From Nocardioides faecalis (lineage in GTDB: Bacteria > Actinomycetota > Actinomycetes > Propionibacteriales > Nocardioidaceae): a stretch of 64,000 nt of DNA. Positions 45,456-53,254 of this stretch are shown in pieces. The position numbers and the translations under genes were made by a program. The notes below the pieces were generated by a model, which worked only from the letters and a program-made list of their open reading frames with translations, had not been told where the DNA came from and did no database searches. Where the stretch lies: contig NZ_CP074406.1 in assembly GCF_018388425.1 (NCBI RefSeq), positions 3,286,001 to 3,350,000 of the forward strand. Reading direction: 5' to 3'. Numbering within the stretch: position 1 is the first letter of the stretch; each line of letters starts with the position of its first letter.

Positions 45456-45889
45456 CGGGTCTCCTGGGAGGCGGGAAGGGCGGCGAGCACCTGCTCGCGG
45501 CGGGGAGCGCCGGCGGCGCGGGTGAGCTCGCGCCCGGCGCCGTCGAGGATCAGGGTGGTCGGCGTGCGTCGTACGTCGAGGGCGCGGACCAGCTCGAGGT
45601 GCTTCTCGGCGTCGACCTCGAGGTGGGTGACGCCGCTTTGGTGCGCGGCGACGTCGGCCAGCACCACCCGCGTCGTACGGCACGGGGCGCAGAAGGCGCT
45701 GGAGAACTGCACGAGCGTGGCCCTCGTGCCCGGCGTGGCGTCGGGCAGCGCTGCGGCGATCCGGGACCACGGGGTGTCCTCGGGCTCGGCCGCGGGCGCG
45801 GCGAACCGGCCGTCGGTGCGACGGCGGTGCAGGCCGAAGCCGACGGCAGCGAGGAGGGCGATCCCGAGGATCAGCAGACCGGTGTTCAT
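45452..45889 (-). CDS. Membrane-anchored thioredoxin family protein
   Basis: A 145-residue protein with an N-terminal membrane segment (GLLILGIALLAAVGFGL) and a thioredoxin domain with active site FCAPC, the cis-Pro region RRTPTTLIL and the expected fold length. It should reduce or exchange disulfides, with DUF4395 as probable partner. ATG 45889. Confidence 0.88.
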   Translation of the reverse strand: MNTGLLILGIALLAAVGFGLHRRRTDGRFAAPAAEPEDTPWSRIAAALPDATPGTRATLVQFSSAFCAPCRTTRVVLADVAAHQSGVTHLEVDAEKHLELVRALDVRRTPTTLILDGAGRELTRAAGAPRREQVLAALPASQETR

Positions 45890-45904
45890 CTCGTCCCCTC
45901 AACG

Positions 45905-45941
45905 CCGACGGCGGCTCCCGGATTCCGGGAGCCGCCGTCGG
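45905..45941 (-). terminator. Perfect 18-bp hairpin terminator
   Basis: CCGACGGCGGCTCCCGGA and its exact complement separated by one base. It lies 16 bases past the DUF1416 stop on the minus strand and ends the cysA2-sseC transcript ahead of the thioredoxin gene. Confidence 0.9.
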
Positions 45942-45956
45942 TGCACATCGTGGCGA

Positions 45957-46265
45957 TCAGATCGCGATCTGGACCTCGGCGACCGAGCCCCGCGACGCGT
46001 GCACGACGCGGTCGACCGGGTCGGCCTTGGGGGCCAGGGTGCGCAGGGTCCACTGGCCGTCGCCGGCGAAGAACCGGAAGTGGCCGGTGGCCGAGGTGGG
46101 CACCTCAGCGGTGAACTCGCCGGAGCCGTCGAGCAGCCGGACGTAGGCACCGGAGACCGGGGAGGCCTCCTCGCCCGCGCCGCGCACGACCTGGCCCTGG
46201 ATGACAGCCTCCTTGGTGACGTTCACGCCCTCGAGCGAGAGGCCACCGACGACCGCGCCGCACAT
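45957..46265 (-). CDS. sseC: DUF1416 protein, SseC-like
   Basis: A 102-residue protein beginning CGAVVGGLSLEGVNVTKEA and with a transthyretin-like beta pattern (SGAYVRLLDGSGEFTAEV). It matches SseC of mycobacteria, always found next to a CysA2-type sulfurtransferase. Its ATG shares one base with the sulfurtransferase stop (TGATG). Role in sulfur transfer inferred from the constant neighbourhood. Confidence 0.88.
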   Translation of the reverse strand: MCGAVVGGLSLEGVNVTKEAVIQGQVVRGAGEEASPVSGAYVRLLDGSGEFTAEVPTSATGHFRFFAGDGQWTLRTLAPKADPVDRVVHASRGSVAEVQIAI

Positions 46266-47113
46266 CAGGCGTCACCGGGCTCGTCGCCGAGCGCGATCGG
46301 AACGCCCACCAGCGAGCCGTACTCGGTCCACGAACCGTCGTAGTTCTTCACGTTCTTCTTGCCCAGCAGCTCCTGCAGCACGAACCAGGTCAGCGAGGAG
46401 CGCTCGCCGATGCGGCACAGGGCGATGGTGTCCTTGTCCTCGTCGAAGCCGACGCCGTCGTACAGCGCCTTGAGCTCGTCGTCGGACTTGAAGGTGCCAT
46501 CGTCGTTGCAGTTCTTCGACCACGGGACGTTGACCGAGGTGGGGATGTGGCCACCGCGCTGCGACTGCTCCTGCGGCAGGTGGGCCGGGGCGAGCAGGCG
46601 GCCGGCGAACTCGTCGGGGCTGCGCACGTCGACCAGGTTCTGGGTGCCGATCGCGGCCACGACCTCGTCGCGGAAGGCGCGGATGGAGCGGTCCTGCTCC
46701 TGGGCGACGTACGACGTCGTCTCCCGGCTCGGGAGCGCGTCGGTCAGCTCGCGGCTGTCGAGCTCCCACTTCTTGCGGCCGCCGTCCATGAGCTTGACGT
46801 CGTTGTGGCCGTAGAGCTTGAAGTACCAGTACGCGTAGGCGGCGAACCAGTTGTTGTTGCCGCCGTAGAGCACGACGGTGTCGTCGTTGGACACACCGCG
46901 CTCGCTCAGGAGCGCCTCGAACTGCTCCTTGTTGACGAAGTCGCGACGGACCTGGTCCTGCAGGTCGGTGGTCCAGTCGAGCTTGATCGCGTTGCGGATG
47001 TGGCCCTTGTCGTAGGCCGTGGTGTCCTCGTCGACCTCGATCACGACGACGTTCGGGGTGTCGAGGTTGTCCTCGACCCACTGGGTGGAGACGAGCGAGT
47101 TCTCGCGGCTCAT
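46265..47113 (-). CDS. Thiosulfate sulfurtransferase (rhodanese, CysA2 type)
   Basis: A 282-residue two-domain rhodanese. The N-terminal domain lacks Cys (WVEDNLDTPNVVVIEVDEDT, DGGRKKWEL); the C-terminal domain has the active loop CRIGERSSLTWF. It moves sulfane sulfur from thiosulfate or 3-mercaptopyruvate to an acceptor. ATG 47113 after GAAGGAATCC. About 190 bases upstream lies a Cys-rich leader peptide, so expression is probably controlled by attenuation. Confidence 0.93.
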   Translation of the reverse strand: MSRENSLVSTQWVEDNLDTPNVVVIEVDEDTTAYDKGHIRNAIKLDWTTDLQDQVRRDFVNKEQFEALLSERGVSNDDTVVLYGGNNNWFAAYAYWYFKLYGHNDVKLMDGGRKKWELDSRELTDALPSRETTSYVAQEQDRSIRAFRDEVVAAIGTQNLVDVRSPDEFAGRLLAPAHLPQEQSQRGGHIPTSVNVPWSKNCNDDGTFKSDDELKALYDGVGFDEDKDTIALCRIGERSSLTWFVLQELLGKKNVKNYDGSWTEYGSLVGVPIALGDEPGDA

Positions 47114-47304
47114 GGGATTCCTTCTGGTTGCTGGGTGCAGGTGGATGCAGCGGTTCGAGACGACTCGGGCCGGCGGTGCGGACCGGAGGCGGGACCAGGC
47201 GCGGGCGAGGCCCGGGCGGGAGGGTGCGTGAGCGCGGCAGCAGGCGCACGACCAGAATGGTCGGAGAACGCCGGGAGTGCCGACTCAGGCGCGAAGAGGC
47301 CCCG

Positions 47305-47385
47305 TCAGCAGGGTCGACACAGCGCCGAGCTGACGCGGCAGTTGTCCACCGCGCGCCGCTTGGTCAGCAGCAGAGTCGTCGCCAT
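47305..47385 (-). CDS. Cys-rich leader peptide (26 residues) of the sulfurtransferase operon
   Basis: ATG 47385 opens 26 codons ending NCRVSSALCRPC, with three cysteines at residues 16, 23 and 26. This is the recurrent actinobacterial leader peptide (TKRRAVDN...ALCRPC) found upstream of sulfur-metabolism genes. Ribosome stalling at Cys codons when cysteine is scarce is known to switch on such operons in mycobacteria. The promoter leaves no room for a 5' UTR, so it is probably translated from a leaderless mRNA. 191 bases separate it from the sulfurtransferase. Confidence 0.88.
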   Translation of the reverse strand: MATTLLLTKRRAVDNCRVSSALCRPC

Positions 47386-47392
47386 GGGGCCC

Positions 47393-47437
47393 ACTCTAGG
47401 CGGGATCGGCGCGGACACGAATTCGGGGTCCGAATTC
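47393..47437 (-). promoter_or_regulatory. Promoter and inverted-repeat operator of the leader peptide/cysA2 operon
   Basis: On the minus strand TAGAGT (47398-47393) is a good -10, ending 7 bases before the leader ATG, so transcription should begin at the A of ATG. Across the -35 lies GAATTCGG-ACC-CCGAATTC (47419-47437), a perfect 8-bp inverted repeat with a 3-base spacer, positioned to block or recruit polymerase. Confidence 0.65.
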
Positions 47438-47614
47438 TGAGACGCGTGACCAATATATGAGATTCGCTCGTGTCGCGCGGGCAGGACTACGGGACTCGAT
47501 CGATGCGTGACCTTCTTTCACTCAGATCAAGTTCAGCAACAACTCGGCACTCACACCGAACCGTTCCTAACGTCGCGCTGACAACCCGTTTGCCCCACGA
47601 GTGCTGGAGTCGTC

Positions 47615-50600
47615 GTGAACCTCAACCGAGCTCTGCTCAAGCTGTTGGCCCTGGCCCTGTCCTTGAGCGGCCTCACGGTCGGCTGGGCATCCACAGCCCA
47701 CGCAGCGCCGGATGATCCACAACAGATGTCCGGGCTGGTCCTGGACAGCACGACGAGCGCCCCAATCGCGGGCGCCACCGTCATCGCCCGCGTCTCGTCG
47801 GAGGACGTCGTCGCGGACTCTGACGTCACGGATGGCACCGGCGCCTACACACTCACCCTGGTGCCCGGCTCCTACGACGTCACCTTCACCGCGAACGGCT
47901 ACCGCACCACGACTTATGCCTTCGAGGTCGAAGAGGACACGCCGCTCGACGCGGGAGCCGTCGGGCTCGAGGCGAGAACCCCGCCAGTGAACGTGACCGG
48001 ATCGGTGCGCGACGAGGCGGGTGACCCCGTCGCGGGCGTCGAGGTCGTGCTGGTCGGCCCCGAGCGCCGCACCCTCACCACCGAGGCCGACGGCACCTTC
48101 ACCACGTCAGTCGAGCCCGCTTTCTACAACGTGCTGGTCAACGCCGACGGCTTCTTCGGCTACGACAACTTCTTCGACCTCGTGGACGCGGACAACCAGG
48201 TCGACATCACCCTGACCCGGATCCCGGACCCGGTCACCTTCTCGGGTTCTGTCCTCGACGCTGTGACCACGGCTGGCGTCGCCGACGCGGTGGTCCGGTT
48301 CTACGGCCCGATCAGCAGCGCCGTCACCACCGGTCCCGGCGGCACCTTCACCACAGACTTGCCCCCCGGCTACTACGAAGTCGTGATCTCCGCCGCCGGG
48401 TACGACGAGTTCACCACCGAGCTCGACCTCACCGAGCAGGAGACCGAGATCCCGGCGTTCGAGCTCCAGCCGACCGTCCCGGGGATCAAGGTCACCGTCT
48501 CCAATTCGACCCTCGGCGGCTATGCGGTCAACGCGAAGGTGTCGCTGCAGCCCGCGAACGGCGGTAGCCCCGCCGTGGTCACCACGAACCAGAAGGGGGT
48601 GGCGCTGTTCACTGACCTCGCCCCCGGTGCCTACACCGTGGCCGGCGTCGCGGACGACGTCTTCAGCTTCGCCGGTGAGCCGGTGACCGTCGACTACGTC
48701 GACGGGGTCGCGAGCGTCGAGATCAACGCCCAGGTCGACCTGAGGTGCAACCCGCCCAGTGCCGCCACCGGCCTGACGAACATGGGCTTCGAGAGCGGGT
48801 TCGACGGCTGGCACCTCGGCTACCGCACCGAGTCCGTCAACGTCACCGGCACCGACGCGTTCACCTCCCCGTGGGAGGGCAACAAGATGGCCGTGCTCGG
48901 CGTGCCGCGCGACGGCGATGGCGAACGGCAGCCGATCGGCCCGAACATCATGTGCCAGGACTTCGTGGTGGACGAGGCCAAGGAGTCCTTCGCCTTCAAC
49001 ATCTTCACCTACGACTACACCGGCTTCGACTCGTTCAACTTCGACGTGATCGTGTCCGACCCGGCCACCGGTGAGACGCTCGCGGCGTACGAACAGGGCG
49101 CCTTCGGCAGCGGCACCGAGCTCAAGACCTCGGGTTGGCGCGGCGTCGAGCTCGACCTCGCCGACCACCTCGGCGACACCGTCCGCCTGACGTTCCGCGC
49201 CGGCGGCACGTCCGACGACCTGTACGCGTTCTGGACCTACCTGGACTCGGCCGGTGAGCTGCCGCCCACCATCGAGACCCCGGTGAGCGCCGTCGACGCG
49301 GAGACCGGAAGCGTCACCACCGACCCCGTCACCGGCCAGGTCATGGTGTCCATGCCGTCCGGTGCCCCGTCCCCCGTCACGATCAGCCTCGCGGTCTCCT
49401 GTGCCGACGAGCAGGTACCGACCGCCGTCAACCTCCTGCTCAACGGCATCGGCCACCCCGCCAGCGACGACGACGGCAACGGCACCTACTCGGCCACCAT
49501 CCCCGTCGAGCAGGTCAGCGACGGGACCCTGAGCGCCGAGTACACCTGCCCTGGGGAGACCACCGTCTCCACGGTCATCGGCCAGATCGTCCTCTACGAC
49601 CCCAGCGGCACCATCACCGACAAGGAGACGGGCGAGCCGGTCGTCGGCGCCGAGGTCCGGCTCTACAAGGTCCCCGGATGGTCCGCTCAGGACGCCGACG
49701 GCCCACACCCGGTGAACTCGTGCCAGTCCAACCTGTCCAAGGAGCCCGGCACTGCCTGGAACCAGCCCGCACCGACCGACCTCGGCGAGCTCGTGAAGCC
49801 GGCCAGTCCGGAGATCTCACCGAACGTCAACCCGTTCGTCACGAACAACGCCGGGTACTACGGCTGGGACGTCGCGGCCGGCTGCTGGTACGTCCAGGTC
49901 ACGGCCGATGGTTACGAGCCGCTGACCAGCCCGGTCGTGGGCGTCCCTCCCGAGGTCACCGACCTCGACCTGGAGCTCACCCCCAAGGCGGGGAGCGTGG
50001 AGAACACCGCTCCACCGGCCGTCAGCGGCGCCCCGAAGGTGGACCAGGAGCTCACCGCTGCACCGGGTGAGTGGAACACCGACGGCCTGACGTTCACCTA
50101 CCAGTGGTTCCGCGGCACGGAGCCGATCACGGACGCCGACCAGGCGAGGTACACCGTCGCGCCGGCCGACGTCGCCGAGGCGATCACCGTCCGGGTCACC
50201 GCCAAGAAGGACGGATACGCCGACGGCGTCGCCACCAGCGCCGCCGTCACCGGTCAGCTCGCCGACGCTCCGACGAACACCAAGGCCCCCGCGATCAGCG
50301 GGATCGCCAAGGCCGGGGCCGAGCTCACCGCGGTCACCGGCGGTTGGAGCCTCGACGGCCTGACCTACGACGTTCAGTGGCACCGCGACGGCAACCCCAT
50401 CGCCGGCGCCACCACCGCGAAGTACAAGGTCGCCAAGGCCGACGTCGGCAAGAAGCTGACCATCACCGTGGCGACCAAGCGCAACGGCTACGCCACCGCC
50501 ACCGCCACCAGCGCTCCGGTCATTGCACTCGAGTCGGACAGCTGCACCTGGTCCAAGGCCTTGCTCACCAAGCTCTCCAAGGACACGACCGCAGCCAAGA

Positions 50601-50806
50601 AGGGTCTGGACGCCGCCAACAAGAAGGTCAAGAAGTTGGCCAAACAGCTCAAGAAGGCGAAGAAGGCCGCCAAGGCGAGCAAGGCGAAGGCGCTCGGCAA
50701 GAAGCTGAAGAAGGCCAAGCGGAGCCTCAAGAAGGCGAAGAAGACGTACACCGACACAGCCACGAAGAAGCGGGCCGCCGCATCCGGGGTGAGCAGGAAT
50801 TGCTGA
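47615..50806 (+). CDS. Large secreted repeat protein with Ig-like domains and Lys-rich coiled coil
   Basis: A 1063-residue exported protein. The GTG start gives a Sec signal (ALLKLLALALSLSGLTVG, cut near AHA|AP). Then four or so carboxypeptidase-regulatory/Cna-B-like beta repeats (SGLVLDSTTSAPIAGATVIA pattern) to about residue 370, a jelly-roll-like region (GFESGFDGWHLG), another such repeat near 665, and two Ig-like repeats with YQWFRG and VQWHRD. It ends in an 80-residue Lys/Ala coiled coil (KKVKKLAKQLKKAKKAAK) bounded by two cysteines. No sortase motif. Probably a wall-bound adhesin; the basic tail could bind anionic polymer. Confidence 0.75.
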   Translation: MNLNRALLKLLALALSLSGLTVGWASTAHAAPDDPQQMSGLVLDSTTSAPIAGATVIARVSSEDVVADSDVTDGTGAYTLTLVPGSYDVTFTANGYRTTTYAFEVEEDTPLDAGAVGLEARTPPVNVTGSVRDEAGDPVAGVEVVLVGPERRTLTTEADGTFTTSVEPAFYNVLVNADGFFGYDNFFDLVDADNQVDITLTRIPDPVTFSGSVLDAVTTAGVADAVVRFYGPISSAVTTGPGGTFTTDLPPGYYEVVISAAGYDEFTTELDLTEQETEIPAFELQPTVPGIKVTVSNSTLGGYAVNAKVSLQPANGGSPAVVTTNQKGVALFTDLAPGAYTVAGVADDVFSFAGEPVTVDYVDGVASVEINAQVDLRCNPPSAATGLTNMGFESGFDGWHLGYRTESVNVTGTDAFTSPWEGNKMAVLGVPRDGDGERQPIGPNIMCQDFVVDEAKESFAFNIFTYDYTGFDSFNFDVIVSDPATGETLAAYEQGAFGSGTELKTSGWRGVELDLADHLGDTVRLTFRAGGTSDDLYAFWTYLDSAGELPPTIETPVSAVDAETGSVTTDPVTGQVMVSMPSGAPSPVTISLAVSCADEQVPTAVNLLLNGIGHPASDDDGNGTYSATIPVEQVSDGTLSAEYTCPGETTVSTVIGQIVLYDPSGTITDKETGEPVVGAEVRLYKVPGWSAQDADGPHPVNSCQSNLSKEPGTAWNQPAPTDLGELVKPASPEISPNVNPFVTNNAGYYGWDVAAGCWYVQVTADGYEPLTSPVVGVPPEVTDLDLELTPKAGSVENTAPPAVSGAPKVDQELTAAPGEWNTDGLTFTYQWFRGTEPITDADQARYTVAPADVAEAITVRVTAKKDGYADGVATSAAVTGQLADAPTNTKAPAISGIAKAGAELTAVTGGWSLDGLTYDVQWHRDGNPIAGATTAKYKVAKADVGKKLTITVATKRNGYATATATSAPVIALESDSCTWSKALLTKLSKDTTAAKKGLDAANKKVKKLAKQLKKAKKAAKASKAKALGKKLKKAKRSLKKAKKTYTDTATKKRAAASGVSRNC

Positions 50807-50869
50807 CCCCGCTCTTCCTGAGCGCCGCCCGGTGATGGAACGGATCCACCACCGTGACCCGAGCGTGAA

Positions 50870-50901
50870 ACCGCCGCCCGGCCCCGAAGCCGGGCGGCGG
50901 T
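50870..50901. terminator. Perfect 13-bp hairpin between convergent genes
   Basis: ACCGCCGCCCGGC pairs exactly with GCCGGGCGGCGGT around CCCGAA, in the gap between the secreted repeat protein and gmd, which converge here. Confidence 0.85.
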
Positions 50902-50984
50902 CCGCCTGATGCCGACGAGCTGGCACCCCGTGTCGGCATGGAGACAGTCAGACCCACGCAGACCGGCGGTGAGACCGGCGGGCG

Positions 50985-51959
50985 TCAGCTGCCCAGCAGG
51001 CGGCGCAGGTCCTCGCGGTCGCTGTCCACCATCAGCCGCGCCAGCTCCGGGGTGCGGGTGCGGGCCTCCCAGCCCAGCGCCGCCTTCGCCTTGGACGCAT
51101 CGCCGATCAGGGCGTCGACCTCGGAGGGCCGCTCGAAGGCGGTGTTGTGCTTGACGTGCTCGGCCCAGTTCAGCCCGGCGTGCGCGAACGCGGCCTCGCA
51201 GAAGTCGCGCACCGTGTAGCCGACCCCGGTGGCCAGCACGTAGTCGTCGGGCTCGTCGGCCTGCAGCATCCGCCACATGCCCTCGACGTACTCCGGGGCG
51301 AAACCCCAGTCCCGCACCGCGTCCAGGTTGCCCAGCTCGACGTGGTCGGTGATCCCGGCCTCGATCGCGGCGACGGCCTTGGTGATCTTGCGGGTCACGA
51401 AGTTCTCCCCGCGCCGCGGCGACTCGTGGTTGAACAGGATCCCGGAGACCGCGAACAGGTCGTAGGCCTCGCGGTAGTTGACCGTCACCCAGTGCGCCTG
51501 CAGCTTCGAGGCGCCGTACGGCGAGCGCGGGTGGAACACCGACTGCTCGTTCTGCGGCGGCGGGGTCAGCCCGAACATCTCCGACGTCGAGGCCTGGTAG
51601 AACCGGCACTCCAGGCCCGCGGCCCGGATCGCCTCCAGCAGGCGCAGCGTGCCGATCGCGTTGGTGGAGGCGGTGTGGTCGGGCATCTCGAAGGAGATCT
51701 TCACGTGGCTCTGCGCGCCCAGGTTGTAGACCTCGTGGGGCTCGATCTGCCGCACCAGGTTGACCAGGCTGACGCCGTCGGTGAGGTCGCCGTAGTGCAG
51801 GTGCAGCCGCTCGTTGTCGTTGAGGTGGTCGATGCGGGTGCGCGCCATCGCCGAGGAGCGCCGCACGAGGCCGTGCACGTCGTACCCCTTCTCGAGCAGC
51901 AGCTCGGCCAGGTAGGAGCCGTCCTGGCCGGTGATCCCGGTGATGAAAGCGCGCTTCAT
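50985..51959 (-). CDS. gmd: GDP-mannose 4,6-dehydratase
   Basis: A 324-residue SDR making GDP-4-keto-6-deoxymannose, precursor of GDP-fucose, GDP-rhamnose or GDP-perosamine. [18 protein letters not shown], catalytic STSEMFG and [10 protein letters not shown], and [17 protein letters not shown] are diagnostic. ATG 51959. No following reductase, epimerase or aminotransferase gene is in the window, so the final sugar cannot be stated. ManA at 16.7 kb feeds the same pool. Confidence 0.94.
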   Translation of the reverse strand: MKRAFITGITGQDGSYLAELLLEKGYDVHGLVRRSSAMARTRIDHLNDNERLHLHYGDLTDGVSLVNLVRQIEPHEVYNLGAQSHVKISFEMPDHTASTNAIGTLRLLEAIRAAGLECRFYQASTSEMFGLTPPPQNEQSVFHPRSPYGASKLQAHWVTVNYREAYDLFAVSGILFNHESPRRGENFVTRKITKAVAAIEAGITDHVELGNLDAVRDWGFAPEYVEGMWRMLQADEPDDYVLATGVGYTVRDFCEAAFAHAGLNWAEHVKHNTAFERPSEVDALIGDASKAKAALGWEARTRTPELARLMVDSDREDLRRLLGS

Positions 51960-52053
51960 GGGCGGCAGCCTACGGCGCACCCGTCACGTTGCCCGGCCTG
52001 CTTGTGGGATTCTCCGCCGTGGGGTCCCGATCCCGCCGAGAAGCAGCAGCGGC

Positions 52054-52329
52054 TCAGCCGCCGGCGAACGGCGGCAGGAACTCCACGGTCTGCCCCGGCT
52101 CCACGACGACCTCGGCCGGGTCGGACGTCGACACCGGCCGGTCACCGAGCAGCACCGAGCAGATCCGCACCACCTCGGGCAGCCGGGTGCCGGCGTGCCG
52201 TTCGGTCACGGTGCGCAGCAGCTCGCCCAGCGTGAGTGGGCCGGCGACGCTGATCTCCTCCTCGGGCACCCCGGCGGCGGCGCGGGCGGCGGCCCAGTAC
52301 CGCACCCGAATGACCTGTGTCTCATTCAC
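52054..52329 (-). CDS. MoaD/ThiS family sulfur-carrier protein
   Basis: A 91-residue ubiquitin-like protein ending PPFAGG; the C-terminal Gly-Gly is the site of thiocarboxylation. [18 protein letters not shown] at the start is MoaD-like. GTG 52329 gives the family length. It would carry sulfur for molybdopterin or a related cofactor. Divergent from glnR, as in other actinobacteria. Confidence 0.85.
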   Translation of the reverse strand: MNETQVIRVRYWAAARAAAGVPEEEISVAGPLTLGELLRTVTERHAGTRLPEVVRICSVLLGDRPVSTSDPAEVVVEPGQTVEFLPPFAGG

Positions 52330-52357
52330 AGTTGGCGACCTTCCCGGTTCCGTGGGT

Positions 52358-52421
52358 GTTTCGCTATCGTGCCCCAACGGAAAATCGGCCGGAGCTCAGT
52401 GTTGCGTTTCGGTCTCGACAC
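52358..52421. promoter_or_regulatory. Two candidate GlnR boxes upstream of glnR
   Basis: GTTTC-N6-GTGCC (52358-52373) and GTTTC-N6-GACAC (52406-52421) are, read on the minus strand, G(G/T)xxC-N6-GAAAC, close to the GlnR consensus gTnAC-N6-GaAAC with one mismatch each. They lie in the gap between moaD and glnR. Confidence 0.45.
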
Positions 52422-52463
52422 GGTGCGGTTCGTCTTGGACGCCGCGCCAGTGAGGAGACCAGC

Positions 52464-53198
52464 ATGAGCACCGTCCTACTCCTGACCAGTGCCCTGCAGC
52501 CTTCGGCCGACGTCCTGCCCGGGCTCTCGCTGCTGGGCCACCAGGTCAAGATCCTGCCCGCCGAGGGCAGCGCCCTGCTGGAGGCCCCCGAGGCCGACCT
52601 GCTGCTCGTCGACGGGCGCCACGACCTGGCCGGCTCCCGCGACCTGTGCCGGCTGATCCGCACCACCGGCACCGACGTCCCGGTCATCCTGATCGCCACC
52701 GAGGGTGGCCTCGCCGTGGTCAACCACGACTGGGGCATGGACGACGTCGTACTGCACACCTGCGGCCCCGCCGAGCTCGAGGCCCGGATCAAGCTGGCCA
52801 TCGGCCGGCTCGCCGCGGCCCGCAACGCCGCCGACCCCGACGCGCACGTCATCCGCTCCGGCGAGGTCGTCGTCGACGAGGCCACCTACACCGCCAAGGT
52901 CGGCGGCCGGGTGCTCGACCTGACCTTCAAGGAGTTCGAGCTCCTCAAGTTCCTCGCCCAGCACCCCGGCCGGGTGTTCAGCCGCCAGCAGCTGCTGCAG
53001 GAGGTGTGGGGCTACGACTACTTCGGCGGCACCCGCACCGTCGACGTGCACGTACGTCGGCTGCGCGCCAAGCTCGGGCCCGAGAACGAGACGCTCATCG
53101 GCACCGTGCGCAACGTCGGCTACCGGTTCGTGCTGCCCTCGAAGGACGCCGAGAGCGACGCCGCCCGGGTCGCCGAGCGCGACGCCGTCGAGGCCTGA
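52464..53198 (+). CDS. glnR: Nitrogen response regulator GlnR
   Basis: A 244-residue OmpR-family regulator. The N terminus [20 protein letters not shown] and [10 protein letters not shown] match actinobacterial GlnR, whose receiver domain keeps the Asp but lacks the full phosphorylation pocket; the DNA-binding part [20 protein letters not shown] and [20 protein letters not shown] is nearly identical to GlnR of Streptomyces. It controls glutamine synthetase, ammonium uptake and related genes. ATG 52464 after GAGGAGACC. A glutamate-synthase-like gene follows on the other strand. Confidence 0.92.
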   Translation: MSTVLLLTSALQPSADVLPGLSLLGHQVKILPAEGSALLEAPEADLLLVDGRHDLAGSRDLCRLIRTTGTDVPVILIATEGGLAVVNHDWGMDDVVLHTCGPAELEARIKLAIGRLAAARNAADPDAHVIRSGEVVVDEATYTAKVGGRVLDLTFKEFELLKFLAQHPGRVFSRQQLLQEVWGYDYFGGTRTVDVHVRRLRAKLGPENETLIGTVRNVGYRFVLPSKDAESDAARVAERDAVEA

Positions 53199-53227
53199 CG
53201 CCCCCGGGCGACTGCTCGGCGTACCCG

Positions 53228-53254
53228 CGGCTCAGGCGGCTCAGGCGGCTCAGG
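53228..53254. repeat. Three 9-nt repeats spanning the stop of the glutamate-synthase-like gene
   Basis: CGGCTCAGG occurs three times in tandem (53228, 53237, 53246). The last unit contains the complement of the TGA stop (53250-53252) of the minus-strand gene. Confidence 0.8.
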
